From Nemopilema nomurai (taxonomy: Eukaryota; Cnidaria; Scyphozoa; Rhizostomeae; Rhizostomatidae): 64,000 nucleotides of DNA. The stretch lies in NCBI GenBank assembly GCA_003864495.1, contig ML133455.1, positions 2,294,001 to 2,358,000 on the forward strand, in the 5' to 3' direction. The notes beneath the pieces are model-generated. The model saw only the letters and a list, made by a program, of their open reading frames with translations, had not been told where the DNA came from and searched no databases. The translations under genes and the position numbers were made by a program. Shown here in pieces: positions 45,496 through 56,415 of this stretch. Numbering within the stretch: position 1 is the stretch's first letter; each line of letters starts with the position of its first letter.

Positions 45496-48012
45496 ATGGC
45501 CGAAATTACGAAAATTGAACCTCTTAACGGTACAAACTATCAAAGCTGGAAATATAACATGAAACTTGTGTTGATGGAACGTGGATTATGGGGCTTTGCC
45601 CTGGGCACAGAGGAAACTCCGGGAAGTGATGAGTCTGTTGCCGTAAGGAATGCTTTCCGACTTCGATCGGACAAAGCATATTCCTTGATTGCTTTAAGTG
45701 TTTCTAAAAATCTGCAGGTACATATTATGTCCACAACGAGCCCGAGCATTGCATGGAACACTTTACAGCAGCAATTTGAATTTATTTCAGTTGCGCAGGT
45801 CGTTCGTCTAAATCGGAAATTTTATGCCGCAAGTATGAAAGAAGGCGAAGATTTAATGGAACACCTTACGTACATGACGTCCTTGGCTGAGCAATTACGA
45901 GAATTAAAGGAGGACATTTCACCAAGAAAATTTGCCACTGTTGTCCTCGGAAGCCTTCCAGATTCATACGAAAATTTTATCTCAAGTCTTAACGCAAGAA
46001 ATATTGAGGATCTCGACTGGGACAATATCAAAGGATCGCTTATTGAGGAATTTATGAAGCGTAAGGATAAGAATGAGAAGCAAAATAATTCTGGGAACGA
46101 TGCTTTGTTTCTTTCCAACCGTGAAAGATATTCTCGTGGAAATGGTGCTATATTTCGAGGTGATTCTCACTCGCGAAGAGGAGGACCACGTGAGCCACGA
46201 CAACAACAGCGAAATCAACATGGCCGTCACGAGGACTTGAAAGGGCCTAGATGTTTCAAATGCCAGGAATTCGGACATATTGTCAAGAATTGTCCCATGA
46301 ATAAAAGAAAAACAGCATATTCACATGTTGTGGAAGAGAAGCACCCACAAGAGGCTGCAAATAATGCCAAAGTGATCCAGTCAATCGATTTTCAAGAGAT
46401 GGGACTTATTTCTTCTACAAAAGGTGAGCAATCTGATGGATGGTATATTGATAGTGCTGCATCCAAACACATGACATATGAGAAAGGCATTTTACTTGAT
46501 TTTATTGGTTATAAGAAACCAATGGAAATACATCTTGGCGATGACACAGTTATTTTTGCATATGGCGAGGGTAAAGTAAAACTTACCTGTTGTGATGGAG
46601 ATAATTCAGCAGTGCTAGTATTACATAACACTCTATATGTTCCAGAATTGGCTAAGAATTTGATTTCAGTGCCTGCAATGGCACAGATGGGTGCCACAGT
46701 TACATTTGACAAGGATAAATGTACTGTGTTGAAAGATGGCCTGAAGCTCACTTTAGGCTATATTATTGATAGAAAGCTCTATCGTGTGAATTCTCCAGAA
46801 TTTGCGAGTCTTACAGATGTGCCCAATAAAGGAACAATGAGAAGATGGCACTGCAGATATGGACATTTGAACCATGTATACTTGAATCAATTGATAAATA
46901 CACAGCTTGTGGAAGGACTTGAACATTCTGATACAATGTTTGATGGTCAGTGTGAAGCATGTGCATTAGGAAAAATGTCAAGAATTCCTTTTCCAAAGAA
47001 GAGTGCACATAGAGCAACAGAACTATTGGAAACAATTCACAGTGATGTCTGTGGACCAATGAATGTTGAATCACTTGGGGGAAGCAGATACATTTTAACA
47101 TTCGTTGATGACTGCTCCAGATATGCATTTGCATATTTCATCAAATCAAAAGATGAAGTTATAACCAAGTTCAAAGAATTTGTGACTTTAGTTGCAAATC
47201 AGACAGGATGTAAAGTGAAAGCACTTAGGACTGACAATGGAGGTGAATATACTTCAAAGGCCTTTACTGAATTTTGCAAGGAGAGAGGAATAATTCATGA
47301 GCTGACAAATCCATACTGTCCAGAACAAAACGGTGTTGCAGAAAGACTGAACCGCACTATTATTGAAGCTGCACGTTCAATGCTATCTCATGCTAAATTG
47401 CCACAACAATATTGGGCAGAAGCAGTGAGTACAGCAGTGTACCTCCACAACAGAAGTCCAACTGCAGCTTTGAAGAAGACAACACCTTACGAATGTTGGT
47501 TCAAAAAGAAACCAGATGTCTCAAATCTTAGAGTCTTTGGCTGCTTAACTTTTGTGCATGTTCCTGAAAGTCAGCGGCGTAAACTTGATCAGAAGGCTCT
47601 ACAGGCAATTTTTGTCGGATACCCAGAAGGAACGAAAGGCTACAAACTAATTGATTTGAACTCTAAGCGTTTTATGAGGAGCCGGAATGTATTATTTTTT
47701 GAAGATAAATTCCATGACTTCAATGAATCAAAACAAGACAAAGAAATTGTTTTTCATGAATTCAACAATGTTGAAGATGATGATGAAGTCGCAGATGATA
47801 CTACTGAACCTACTACTGAAGATCAGCATGAACTAGCTGAGGAACTTGCAAGAAATGCACAACCAGTGGGAGCAACATATGAGGAACATTTTATGGAGCA
47901 AGTTAGGAATCTGGAACCTAAAAGACAGACAAAGGTTCCTGCAAGATTTCGCACTGATGAATGCCTTATGACAGATCCAATTGTGAGGGAAATAATGAGC
48001 CAAGAACAATAG
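45496..48012 (+). CDS. Copia gag-protease-integrase polyprotein
   Basis: The ATG at 45496 opens MAEITKIEPLNGTNYQSW, the usual copia gag start; an upstream in-frame extension lacks an ATG. Of 838 residues, gag covers about 1-250. A CCHC knuckle (C-x2-C-x4-H-x4-C) lies near 252-268 and the protease active site WYIDSAASKHM near 315. The integrase H-H-C-C zinc region lies near 450-490 and the integrase core near 515-620, with the acidic residues in HSDVCGP, RTDNGGEY and QNGVAERLNR. The frame stops at 48012, before the reverse transcriptase, which continues in the -1 frame. The integrase looks intact. Confidence 0.92.
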   Translation: MAEITKIEPLNGTNYQSWKYNMKLVLMERGLWGFALGTEETPGSDESVAVRNAFRLRSDKAYSLIALSVSKNLQVHIMSTTSPSIAWNTLQQQFEFISVAQVVRLNRKFYAASMKEGEDLMEHLTYMTSLAEQLRELKEDISPRKFATVVLGSLPDSYENFISSLNARNIEDLDWDNIKGSLIEEFMKRKDKNEKQNNSGNDALFLSNRERYSRGNGAIFRGDSHSRRGGPREPRQQQRNQHGRHEDLKGPRCFKCQEFGHIVKNCPMNKRKTAYSHVVEEKHPQEAANNAKVIQSIDFQEMGLISSTKGEQSDGWYIDSAASKHMTYEKGILLDFIGYKKPMEIHLGDDTVIFAYGEGKVKLTCCDGDNSAVLVLHNTLYVPELAKNLISVPAMAQMGATVTFDKDKCTVLKDGLKLTLGYIIDRKLYRVNSPEFASLTDVPNKGTMRRWHCRYGHLNHVYLNQLINTQLVEGLEHSDTMFDGQCEACALGKMSRIPFPKKSAHRATELLETIHSDVCGPMNVESLGGSRYILTFVDDCSRYAFAYFIKSKDEVITKFKEFVTLVANQTGCKVKALRTDNGGEYTSKAFTEFCKERGIIHELTNPYCPEQNGVAERLNRTIIEAARSMLSHAKLPQQYWAEAVSTAVYLHNRSPTAALKKTTPYECWFKKKPDVSNLRVFGCLTFVHVPESQRRKLDQKALQAIFVGYPEGTKGYKLIDLNSKRFMRSRNVLFFEDKFHDFNESKQDKEIVFHEFNNVEDDDEVADDTTEPTTEDQHELAEELARNAQPVGATYEEHFMEQVRNLEPKRQTKVPARFRTDECLMTDPIVREIMSQEQ

Positions 48013-49547
48013 AAGAGGCATTGAACAGTGAACATTCAACTCAATGGAAAGATGCAATGAATTCAGAATACAATTCATTGATCAAGAATGATACCTGGAA
48101 TCTGGTTCCACCACCTGCAAACCAGAAAGTTCTAGGTTCAAAATGGGTTTTAAAAGTGAAAAGAAATGAAGATGGAAGTTTAGATAAATTTAAAGCCCGA
48201 CTTGTAGCTCAAGGCTATTCACAAACCCATGGCATTGACTACGAAGAAGTGTTTGCACCAGTCGCAAAGTATTCAGCAATAAGAACATTGCTAACTCTTG
48301 CCAAAATGGATGTCAAGACTGCCTTTTTAAATGGCACAATTGACTGTGACATTTATATGTCTCAGCCTGAAGGTTTCGTTGATCAAAGCAAACCAAATCA
48401 TGTTTGCAAGCTGAAACGTAGTATTTATGGCCTGAAACAGTCTGCCCGCTGTTGGAACAATACTCTTGACAGCTTCCTGATCTCCTCTGGATACAAGAAG
48501 AACACAGCAGATAACTGTATCTACATCAAGCAAGTTGAAACCACAGATGGAAAAGTCAACCTTTGTATCCTAGCTATCTATGTGGATGATATACTGTGTA
48601 TATCGAATGATACCAATTTCCTAAAGTCAGAGAAAGAGTTATTATGTCAAAGATTTGAAATTGTTGATCAAGGTGAAGTTCACTACATTCTAGGGATGTC
48701 TATCACAAGAGACATGAGAAACCAGACTACGTTTGTCAGCCAGCCAAGATACACAGATGATGTTCTAAAGAGATTCAAGATGGAGGATTGTAAACCTGTA
48801 TCAACCCCAATAGAGCCTGGGAAAAGATTTGAAAGAATTTCTGAAGATGATGAGCCCTTTAATCCATCTTTATACCAACAGGCTATTGGATGCTTGACAT
48901 ACTTATCTACTGCTACAAGACCAGATATTGCTATTGCAGTCAGCATTTTATCCAGATTCATGTCTAAACCAAGTAAAGACCACTGGATGGGAATAAAACG
49001 CATTTTACGATATTTGAAGGGAACCATAAATTTTGGTTTAAAGCTCTCTGCAGTTGGAGAAGACCTTGAGATATTTGGATTCTCTGATGCGGATTGGGCT
49101 GGAGATCCTGACACTCGCCATTCAACTTCAGGATATGTTTTCCAAATTGGAAACTCTACAGTCAGCTGGTGCAGTAAGAAACAAGCCACTGTAGCAAAGT
49201 CTACAACAGAAGCTGAGTATGTTGCCCTTTCACTTGCTACTCAAGAAGCTATATGGTTGCGTCGCCTACTATCTGATCTTGGACACAATCTCAGTTCACC
49301 AACAAGTATATTGGAAGATAACCAAGGAGCAATTGAACTCTCTAAGAACCCAAAGTTTCATAGCAGAACGAAGCACATTGATGTTACATACCATTTCATC
49401 CGGGAAAAGATTGAGTCAAAGGATATTTCAGTGACGTATTGTCCAACCAACAAAATGGTAGCTGACATTATGACTAAAGGACTGCCTAAAGTATCTTTTC
49501 AAAAATTTCGCAATTTACTTAATGTTTGCTACGTATCTGGACATTAA
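47961..49547 (+). pseudogene. Copia reverse transcriptase-RNase H frame, displaced and with an internal gap
   Basis: The frame overlaps the preceding one by 52 bases and lies in the -1 frame. Reverse-transcriptase landmarks are TWNLVPPP, KWVLKVKRNEDGS, MDVKTAFLNG, KSIYGLKQ-type (here RSIYGLKQS) and IYVDDIL. RNase H landmarks are DADWAGD, WCSKKQ and STTEAEYVAL. Between RTLLTLAK and MDVKTAFLNG about ten residues normally present in copia reverse transcriptases are absent, an in-frame loss next to the first catalytic Asp. No ATG suits the start; in an intact element this would be part of the same polyprotein. The copy is probably inactive by itself. Confidence 0.85.
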
Positions 49548-49567
49548 TATTCATAGATTATAATCAT

Positions 49568-49577
49568 CAAGTGGGAG
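49568..49577 (+). other. Polypurine tract of the copia element
   Basis: CAAGTGGGAG immediately precedes the 3' LTR, the position where plus-strand synthesis is primed. It is short, as is usual in this superfamily. Confidence 0.75.
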
Positions 49578-49797
49578 TATTAGAATATATGATTATTATC
49601 ATCTTATGCTTGCTGTAGTCACGTGTTACGTTATGTTAAAGCTTATTGGACAATGGACTCTTACATAACTTGCTTACCACGCTGTTTTACTCTCGAATAT
49701 GTTAGCCGTCGTATTAGGCCTGGTTTTGTTCTATTAACCTTATATATTCATGTTTGTTCATATTTGTGCCTGGTCACAGCTTAGGATAAATTTAACA
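49578..49797 (+). repeat. 3' LTR of the copia element
   Basis: The 220 bases match the 5' LTR at every position by eye. Identical LTRs indicate a recent insertion because both are copied from one template at integration. Confidence 0.95.
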
Positions 49798-52700
49798 TCA
49801 TCTACATCTTTCGCTGACAACTGTGTCTTCCCACGTGTAAATTTTGGGATCTTCAAGTGAGCTCCATGTTTTGCCAATTCATCTTCAATTAGGAACCCTC
49901 TATCTGCTAGAACACAATCACCAGGGTGTAGCTTCTTCAGGAAACCTGAATCGATGGTAATCTGCTTGTCAGAAACTCTGCCCCCCAGCCTTCAGATAAA
50001 AATGTGACTGCACCTGCAGGACTGATTCCAATGAGATACTTAATTGTGTTATTATGCTTATAATTTGACCAAGTCTGAGCCCTTGCTGTCAGATTCTTTG
50101 GTCTTTCAATAAATATCTCACTGCAATCAATAATGCAGATACAGTCTCTATATTTTCTCCTAAAGGACTGGGGAAGATTTTCCACGATTTCTATTCTGCT
50201 AGGCCACACAATCAAGTTCTTTAGGGATGAAGAGAGTCCTGGAAGCCAGTTTCGAAAAATTTTTGAAATCATGGTGTTTCTGCAACCAAATCTATAGGCA
50301 ATGTCTTCATTCGTGAGGCCAAGCTTAAGCTTCATCAGTACAACCAGAACATGATCCTCTTCAGACAAGACAGAACTGCACTTTTTCAATTTGCTTGTTA
50401 TCAAAGAAACAAGCCATAAAAATACAGCCACAGTTGGTAGCCCAGTAAAAAATTTTATATCTTTATTTGATTCCTTTAGTTTTTCAAAACCAAATCTTCC
50501 TTTTTTAAGCTTTTGATTTTCTTCTCTTAATTTGTACACCTCTGCATTCCTTTCCCTTAACTCTTCCTCTAGCTGAGACACCTTGGTTGTTAGTCTTGCT
50601 ATGGTAGCTGCAGCCAAAACACTTTCATTGTCTTCCTCATTCCTTGGAGGCATGACACCATCACGCGATGAATCAGAATGTGGACTTGCTTCTTCTGATG
50701 ACACCCTTTCGGTTACTTTCCAACTGACCTGAAATCTCCCCCTTTTCTTTTTAAGTATGTCATACCTTGCTTGCTTTGCAATTTTTTTTGCAACTTTTGC
50801 AATATCTTTTGCAGATGTGTGCTGGAATATGGTAGGAATCCAGTTGGGATCATCAGGGTTCTCAGATCTTTGACCTGGGGAACAAAACAATACTTCGTTT
50901 CTAAACTAACTAAACCTTTCTAAATCTCAAAATTAAACCTTTTTTAACCTAACACTGTCGTTTCCTGGGGTCGTCTCTAAGCAACACACAGGGCAATAAA
51001 CAGTGAAGTTCTATCCAAGGTTCTGAAGAAGCAACTTAGATTTAAAACTCAAAAACATGCAAAAAGTCGCAGCCATACAGTTTGACAAACAGCACAATGG
51101 ACTTTTGACAGTCCAAAGTTATATGAAGTCAATGTTCTATTTTTCATGACAGAGAACAAACTTCTTGCGGTTTACAAAGGTTTTTATTTCGTATTATTAT
51201 GGGGCTTTATTTGCTAATGAGGATATGATTGACCACATTTGCCATGCAGTATTTCCAGAGGCACTAAATACTTGAGACAATATTTACAGTGAGCATTTCG
51301 GAACCACCAATTTTGGCTGGAGTCATAGGTCCATATGTCGACCACAACATTTATGTAGTCCCGAGCTATAAATAACCTGTATTTACGCTGGTCACCAGGA
51401 AAACACATATAATGACTAGTAAATCAGAAAACTTGAAGACGAACCTGAAATGAAATGCTCCCCGCAAATGAAAGCATTTGATATCTTATCCTCGCTCCAC
51501 GATTTCCAATCCGCACGCCTTATCGCTGTTATCCAGTCTTGCCTTCGACGCTTCTCAATTGGCGTCGATCCTTTTGGCATCTTATAAAAAGGAACATCTT
51601 TCTTTTCACCAATTTTTCTGTTCGTACAACCGACCGCACAACAAGTTCGGGGCATTTTTGCTAATCGCGAGAGAGAATTTTCGATGCAACAAGAAGTGAA
51701 TCAAATCCGATTGTAAACATAAACAAGGTTCTTGACTACAAGGATGCTCGCAGGGGGGTCTTTTTCTTCAAAGGAACAATTCAACTTGAAGGTTACCGGC
51801 TTCCGCTCACTTCACCATGGCCATATCTTAGCAAAATTGCATGAAAATTGTTCGCTTTTTAAATAAACTGATTTCGCCGAGGGTTTTGCAGTGCTTGTTT
51901 GGTTTTCAAAAAATATTGCCAGTGGATTATGAGAGCTTTCACATAAAAAAACTGCTATTAGACTAATAACACTAATAGCGCTACCAGCCGCCCCTGGTTA
52001 AGAGGTGTAAGAATTATCCTTTTTGCAACTACAATAAAATGTCGGTTGGAGATGAGAGATTTGTTTTTGCGGCTGAACTGTAGATAATGGTGTTTGTCCA
52101 AATCCACCCAGTAACTTAATAGGAAGAGAAATTTCAAAACGATACCTTCAATGGCTTTTTTCCAAGCGACACCCACACTTACGTCATTATACAAGATAAA
52201 GCTATAGATGTTTACATTACTTCAAAGGTACCTCTTTTATAAAATCCAGACAGGTAGATTGTGTAGGTCACAAGTGTTTTAAATTAGTGAAATTTAAATT
52301 GGCGTTTTAAATGAGAAATTAATTTTCACGCCTTCACGCTTTTGTAATTCCTGTGAAGCACAGAGAGAGACGATGGTTTGTTGATATAAACTTGTCATAT
52401 TATAAGTAAACGTGGGTTACACAACGTGTCGAACGGAGCCAATCCGAATGAGGAAACGAAACGAAAAACGAATACGAATGAATACAATGGGGATTAGTAT
52501 AAATAGGTGTATGCGTCCGTTAGGGTCCAGACCCAGGTACTAGGGCCCAGACTCCAATACTTGACAGTTCCTGGCAATTGCAAGCCCATGGCTTTGCTTA
52601 CGTTGTTTCTAGAAAGAATTTTCTAGGCAATATGTGAGAATGCACAGCTATTCTATGTTTTAGAAGTTATGTTTGCTTCTCCTTCAAACAGTGCCCGACT

Positions 52701-55204
52701 GAAGTGTAATTTTCAAGCTGCTTTGATGCAGCGTGCATCATAATTGCATCATAATTGCTATTGTTGTACTGTCAATTGCCTGCATTTGTCACATATGAGC
52801 AACAAATCTGAGATCACTCAATTTGGTTTCATAAGTTACGGTTTGGAGTTTACGAGATGCCAAAAATATTGTTAACTTGAGTATGTCTAAGTCTGCATCC
52901 ACATATTGATTCATGGTCAACTGGACAGTAGCTATAACAATGATTGAGCTAAGGGCTTTCAGAGGGAATTGCTGCCTAATATTTTTACCTTGTTGAGGTT
53001 GCTCGTGATCAATCCAGCTACATCGTGCTTTCCATAGTGCTTTTTCAACAGCAAGATGCTTGAAGACGTGACTAAGATCAATCATGTCTAGTAAAAGATT
53101 CAATACCTTGACCCTGCTTCACAGATGCTTTGGATCTGGTCGCAGTTTCTAATGAATTCAGTGGATTTAATGATCAGAGAAGCACTGTTTTGGGAAGTTT
53201 GACTCCTCTGACTTGGTGTGCCGAGCTGACTTGAAAAATTAAGTTTATCCGCAAATTGCTATCAGACGTTGTACTTTCGAAAATATTGTACACTTATCAC
53301 ATTTTATAATTGATTTCAAAAACACGTTTTTATATGTTTCTTATAGCGTTGTGAGTAACCATATTAGAACTTTCCATGCCCCCCACTTTAAATTTCGTTT
53401 CGCCGACCCTGCGGACACAGGGAGTTAAAAAGACTCTTAGGTTCTAAAGCTTTTTTTCCCTATTATAAGAGTACTCTTGCTTCTTTGAAAATGTAGGTAT
53501 TGTCTTTCAAAAGTACGTTTGACTGCAATTATCACAGTTGCCATTATGATTGGTTGAATGAATCACGTGAATCGAAAGTGTGCCATTCCGCTGACAGGTG
53601 CCCTGTGGACGTTAGATAGAGACAGAGCAGCAATGATTGCCAAGTTAGAGAGTAACCTCAATGGCAATCGAAACAATCAAAGCCTTTTCAAATCAGTGAA
53701 TAAGACACGAAAGACAGTTGTATCCATGCCAATGGAACATTTGACTTGTTGAGGGCCGCTTTATTGAGAAGAGCTCAATGTCTATTAGCGACTGGTATGC
53801 CTGGTTATCAATTATTGAAGGGTTTTATTGAGTTGCAAGCATAGATCCCGGTCAATACTTCAGTGCAATTGCTTGTGGGTAAGCTGTCATTCTCGTCGGA
53901 ATAGGAGCACCCGCTTAGTGTGATTCAAGTGTGCCGATCGAGTAGCCAACTGCGCGCTACGCCAAAGTTTATTGCTAGAAGATGTCAACTTGCTATGCAG
54001 CAACCGCGAAGTAATGGAGTGCCAATACCTGACTGTAGCAACGCTGCTCGAATTGGATGCATTAAAGTTTTGAAGTAAGTGTTGTCTACATAATCTGATT
54101 TGATTTGTCACTTATGTTTGAAATTTGCAGGTTTGATTCAGGCAATTCAGTGATAGGTTGAAGGAACTTGTACAATACACCTAGCACTTTTTATAGATGG
54201 TTATTGACTAGGAGTACTTGCTATAGCACCTTGGTTGAAGAATGGCAACTTCCATCTGAAAAAATGTCTTTAATCTTTGAATATGAATTTAGAATGACAG
54301 GAAGAGGCACTTCAGATTGTACCAGAATGTTTCACAATCTGATTACCCTTGCTACCGCCGTAAGCTTGAAGCAACCTTTCTATAAAAATATTCTTCTCCT
54401 AGGTTTTATCTCAACAATTTGGCAATATAGTTTGCCAACAACTACATTTTGCTGAAAATGAAGGTACAAAGGCTCCTGGGAGAGAAAATGGAGTCACAGA
54501 CTCTCTTCTTCTGTCTACTGATGATGGTTTTTTCTGAGGTTTGAGCCCATTCATTTTCTCTAATGTTAATATAAGACATCAACATCGATAAATAAGTTAG
54601 CGTGTGGACATTAAAGGCCTTTAATCACACGCTACTAATGAATGCGTTGTGTTAACGGCAATCTTGTACCACGGAAAAGTTAGATCCGAAATCGCGAAAT
54701 ACTTGGTTCTCCAGTTAAGAGTCACTCCTTTATTGTTGGATTAAGTTAGAGAAACATGTTCAGCGTTTCGCAAAAATATCCTTGTTTGATTTCACATTAG
54801 AAAAGCAGGGCTTAAATCTCCTTTTTGTGGCGCAGAGATGCAGTTATGTTATTGCTACAATGGCACTGGACTTTCAATGGAGTTCCAGAACTCCTAGACG
54901 TACCAAAAACATTCTACATATTTATACATATCTTGTTAGTATAGCCTACTTTTGGCCCAAGCACAGGCTTCTGTGACTGTTAGGTCCTCTCTTTGATTGT
55001 AACTGTTTATTGGTGAATTTGAATGCTTCTGTTCAGTTGAAAGATGAAATGTTTTATGTTTCGCGGCAAAATACGAAATACATGTTGCGAAGCTTGCATT
55101 GGGAAGGTAAAAATGAGACTTCACTCTAACCTTCTTTATCGAAAGTGTGATGATCTGAAGCATCACCTCTATGTACCAGGCCAATGTTGTGACACAGCTT
55201 TAAT

Positions 55205-55285
55205 ACTTTGCTAGCATCGAATTCACTTTGCTAGCATCGAATTCACTTTGCTAGCATCAAATTCACTTTGCTAGCATCGAATTCA
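55205..55285. repeat. 20-bp tandem repeat, four copies
   Basis: ACTTTGCTAGCATCGAATTC begins at 55205, 55225, 55245 and 55265. The third copy has A for G (ATCAAATTC); the others are identical. It is a local minisatellite without coding capacity. Confidence 0.95.
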
Positions 55286-56374
55286 ATTTTTTATTGCTAA
55301 GATGCAAATCCATGGTGAAAAATGTCTCCACAGAATTATCCTCAAGATGTCTAGCATGCCAAAGGAGTAAAGGAAGCAATAATTAGAATTGGGCCACGTG
55401 TCCCGGCAGTCGAAAACGCGCCTATATGTACCTTTATGGAATCACTCTTTGACGTCAGTATAGAGGATGGTTTAAATAGTTTATACTGATAGCATAAATA
55501 AAACAGTTTGTATTGAACTGCATAGAACAAAGGATTTGGTTCATCAAACAAGCTCTAGCGTTTTGCGAACAATGACTTCAACATCGCATGGTTTATGGTT
55601 TAGCCTAAGTAATTGAAGTTGTATCTTCGCTCTTTATTATATGCTAAAGATGGCTCTAGATAGAGTTGAACATTTTACATGATATAATAGATTCGCTAAC
55701 ATGAATACCGGATTTCTCAATTAGCTGGTTATAGCAAAAAGTTGTCGACTGTTTCAACAATATGTATATTTTTATTGGTTATGATACTTATCATCAATGA
55801 TTTGAATGTACCGACATCAAATCAAAATTGTGCAATTTTATTATTCGTTATTGGTATAAACAGACCATTGATAATTTTTGTAAGTCTACAAAATAATTGT
55901 CAGGTTTTAACAAAATCTCGCAGCGTCGATGTGATTACTTCTCGATTGCACAAGCCTGATTTCTGTAGCAAAGAATCGAAGAGAATTATTCCCCCAAGGA
56001 GACTAAACGAGCAATGCTCTGTTTCATAGGCAACTCACTCCAACCCTTGGTAACTGGTTTTAGTAAACCATGTACCAATTTGCCTCCCATGGTGATGCTC
56101 AAACGAAAGCGCTTTGAATGGTACCACTTTGTGGGAAGATGCATTAATTTATATGGCAGGTTTTTGTATAAGAGTCCGGGCGATCTAATGATGAGCGTTA
56201 ATGAGTATTTACTGGACGACTTAGCCAGATATACGAGTTGTGATGGGTTTCTACTGACTGCGTTGCTCAACCACTATGGACGATCCGAGCCAAAGTTGTC
56301 TTATTTAACGTGCAGAGAACACGGAGCCAGGCCGAGAGATAGAAGATGCGTTGCATGTTGTATACGATGAATGT

Positions 56375-56415
56375 GACTCTGACTCTAACTGACTGACTCA
56401 CTGACTGACTGACTG
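56375..56415. repeat. GACT/CTGA microsatellite
   Basis: Imperfect GACT repeats (GACTCTGACTCTAACTGACT, then GACTGACTGACTGA) extend for about 40 bases. Confidence 0.8.

Larger units (their letters stand above)
45118..49797 (+). mobile_element. Ty1/copia LTR retrotransposon, young insertion
   Basis: The element is 4680 bases with two 220-base LTRs that appear identical, a primer-binding site, gag-pol coding sequence and a purine tract. It is flanked by the perfect 5-base target duplication TCATC (45113-45117 and 49798-49802). Domain order is gag, CCHC knuckle, protease, integrase, reverse transcriptase, RNase H; integrase before reverse transcriptase defines the copia superfamily. It inserted in the transposase gene of an older DNA transposon. 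Confidence 0.96.
44941..51655 (-). pseudogene. THAP-domain DDE transposase, frameshifted and split by a copia insertion
   Basis: Exon 1 (51655-51445) encodes a THAP zinc-finger domain: MPRTCCAVGC at the N-terminus, then a Trp-rich middle and C-x2-HF. Exon 2 starts at 50874 after a CCCCAG acceptor; the joined codon gives Gly, the usual continuation. Exon 2 has NPDDPNWIPTIF, a coiled coil (LEEELRERNAEVYKLREEN), a helix-turn-helix (EDIAYRFGCRNTMISKIF) and DDE_Tnp_4-type catalytic motifs (IIDCSEIFIERP, VLADRGF, VRIHVERVIG). Two lesions are visible. One G is missing from a homopolymer at 49981-49986, shifting the frame so that translation stops at 49937. The copia element at 45118-49797 separates the last roughly 58 codons (45117-44941, TAG) from the rest. 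The gene was part of the surrounding DNA transposon. It cannot make a full transposase as sequenced. Confidence 0.88.
41254..51997. mobile_element. DNA transposon encoding THAP-DDE transposase and SWIM-YqaJ-PHD protein
   Basis: Terminal inverted repeats CCAGGGGCGGCTGG (41254-41267) and its complement (51984-51997) match at all 14 bases. Flanking 8-mers are TTAAGAGT (41246-41253) and TTAAGAGG (51998-52005), a probable 8-base target duplication with one mismatch. Subterminal GCTATTAG/CTAATAG motifs cluster at both ends. Inside are two convergent genes: a YqaJ-domain protein (+) and a THAP plus DDE transposase (-). This pairing is what I recall for ISL2EU-type (IS5/Harbinger-related) eukaryotic transposons, so that name is a family-level inference. 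Without the copia insertion and one copy of its duplication the element is about 6.06 kb. It is now disabled. Confidence 0.88.

Noticed and set aside
47990..48012. Programmed -1 frameshift between copia frames
   Set aside because: No X-XXY-YYZ heptamer lies in the right register and the reverse transcriptase also has a deletion, so simple mutation is more likely.
52789..53103. 104-codon minus-strand open frame
   Set aside because: Composition is not distinctive, and no family or neighbouring exon supports it.
56014..56370. 118-codon open frame with several Cys and charged residues
   Set aside because: No recognisable domain or splice context, and the minus strand is also open over most of it, so chance cannot be excluded.
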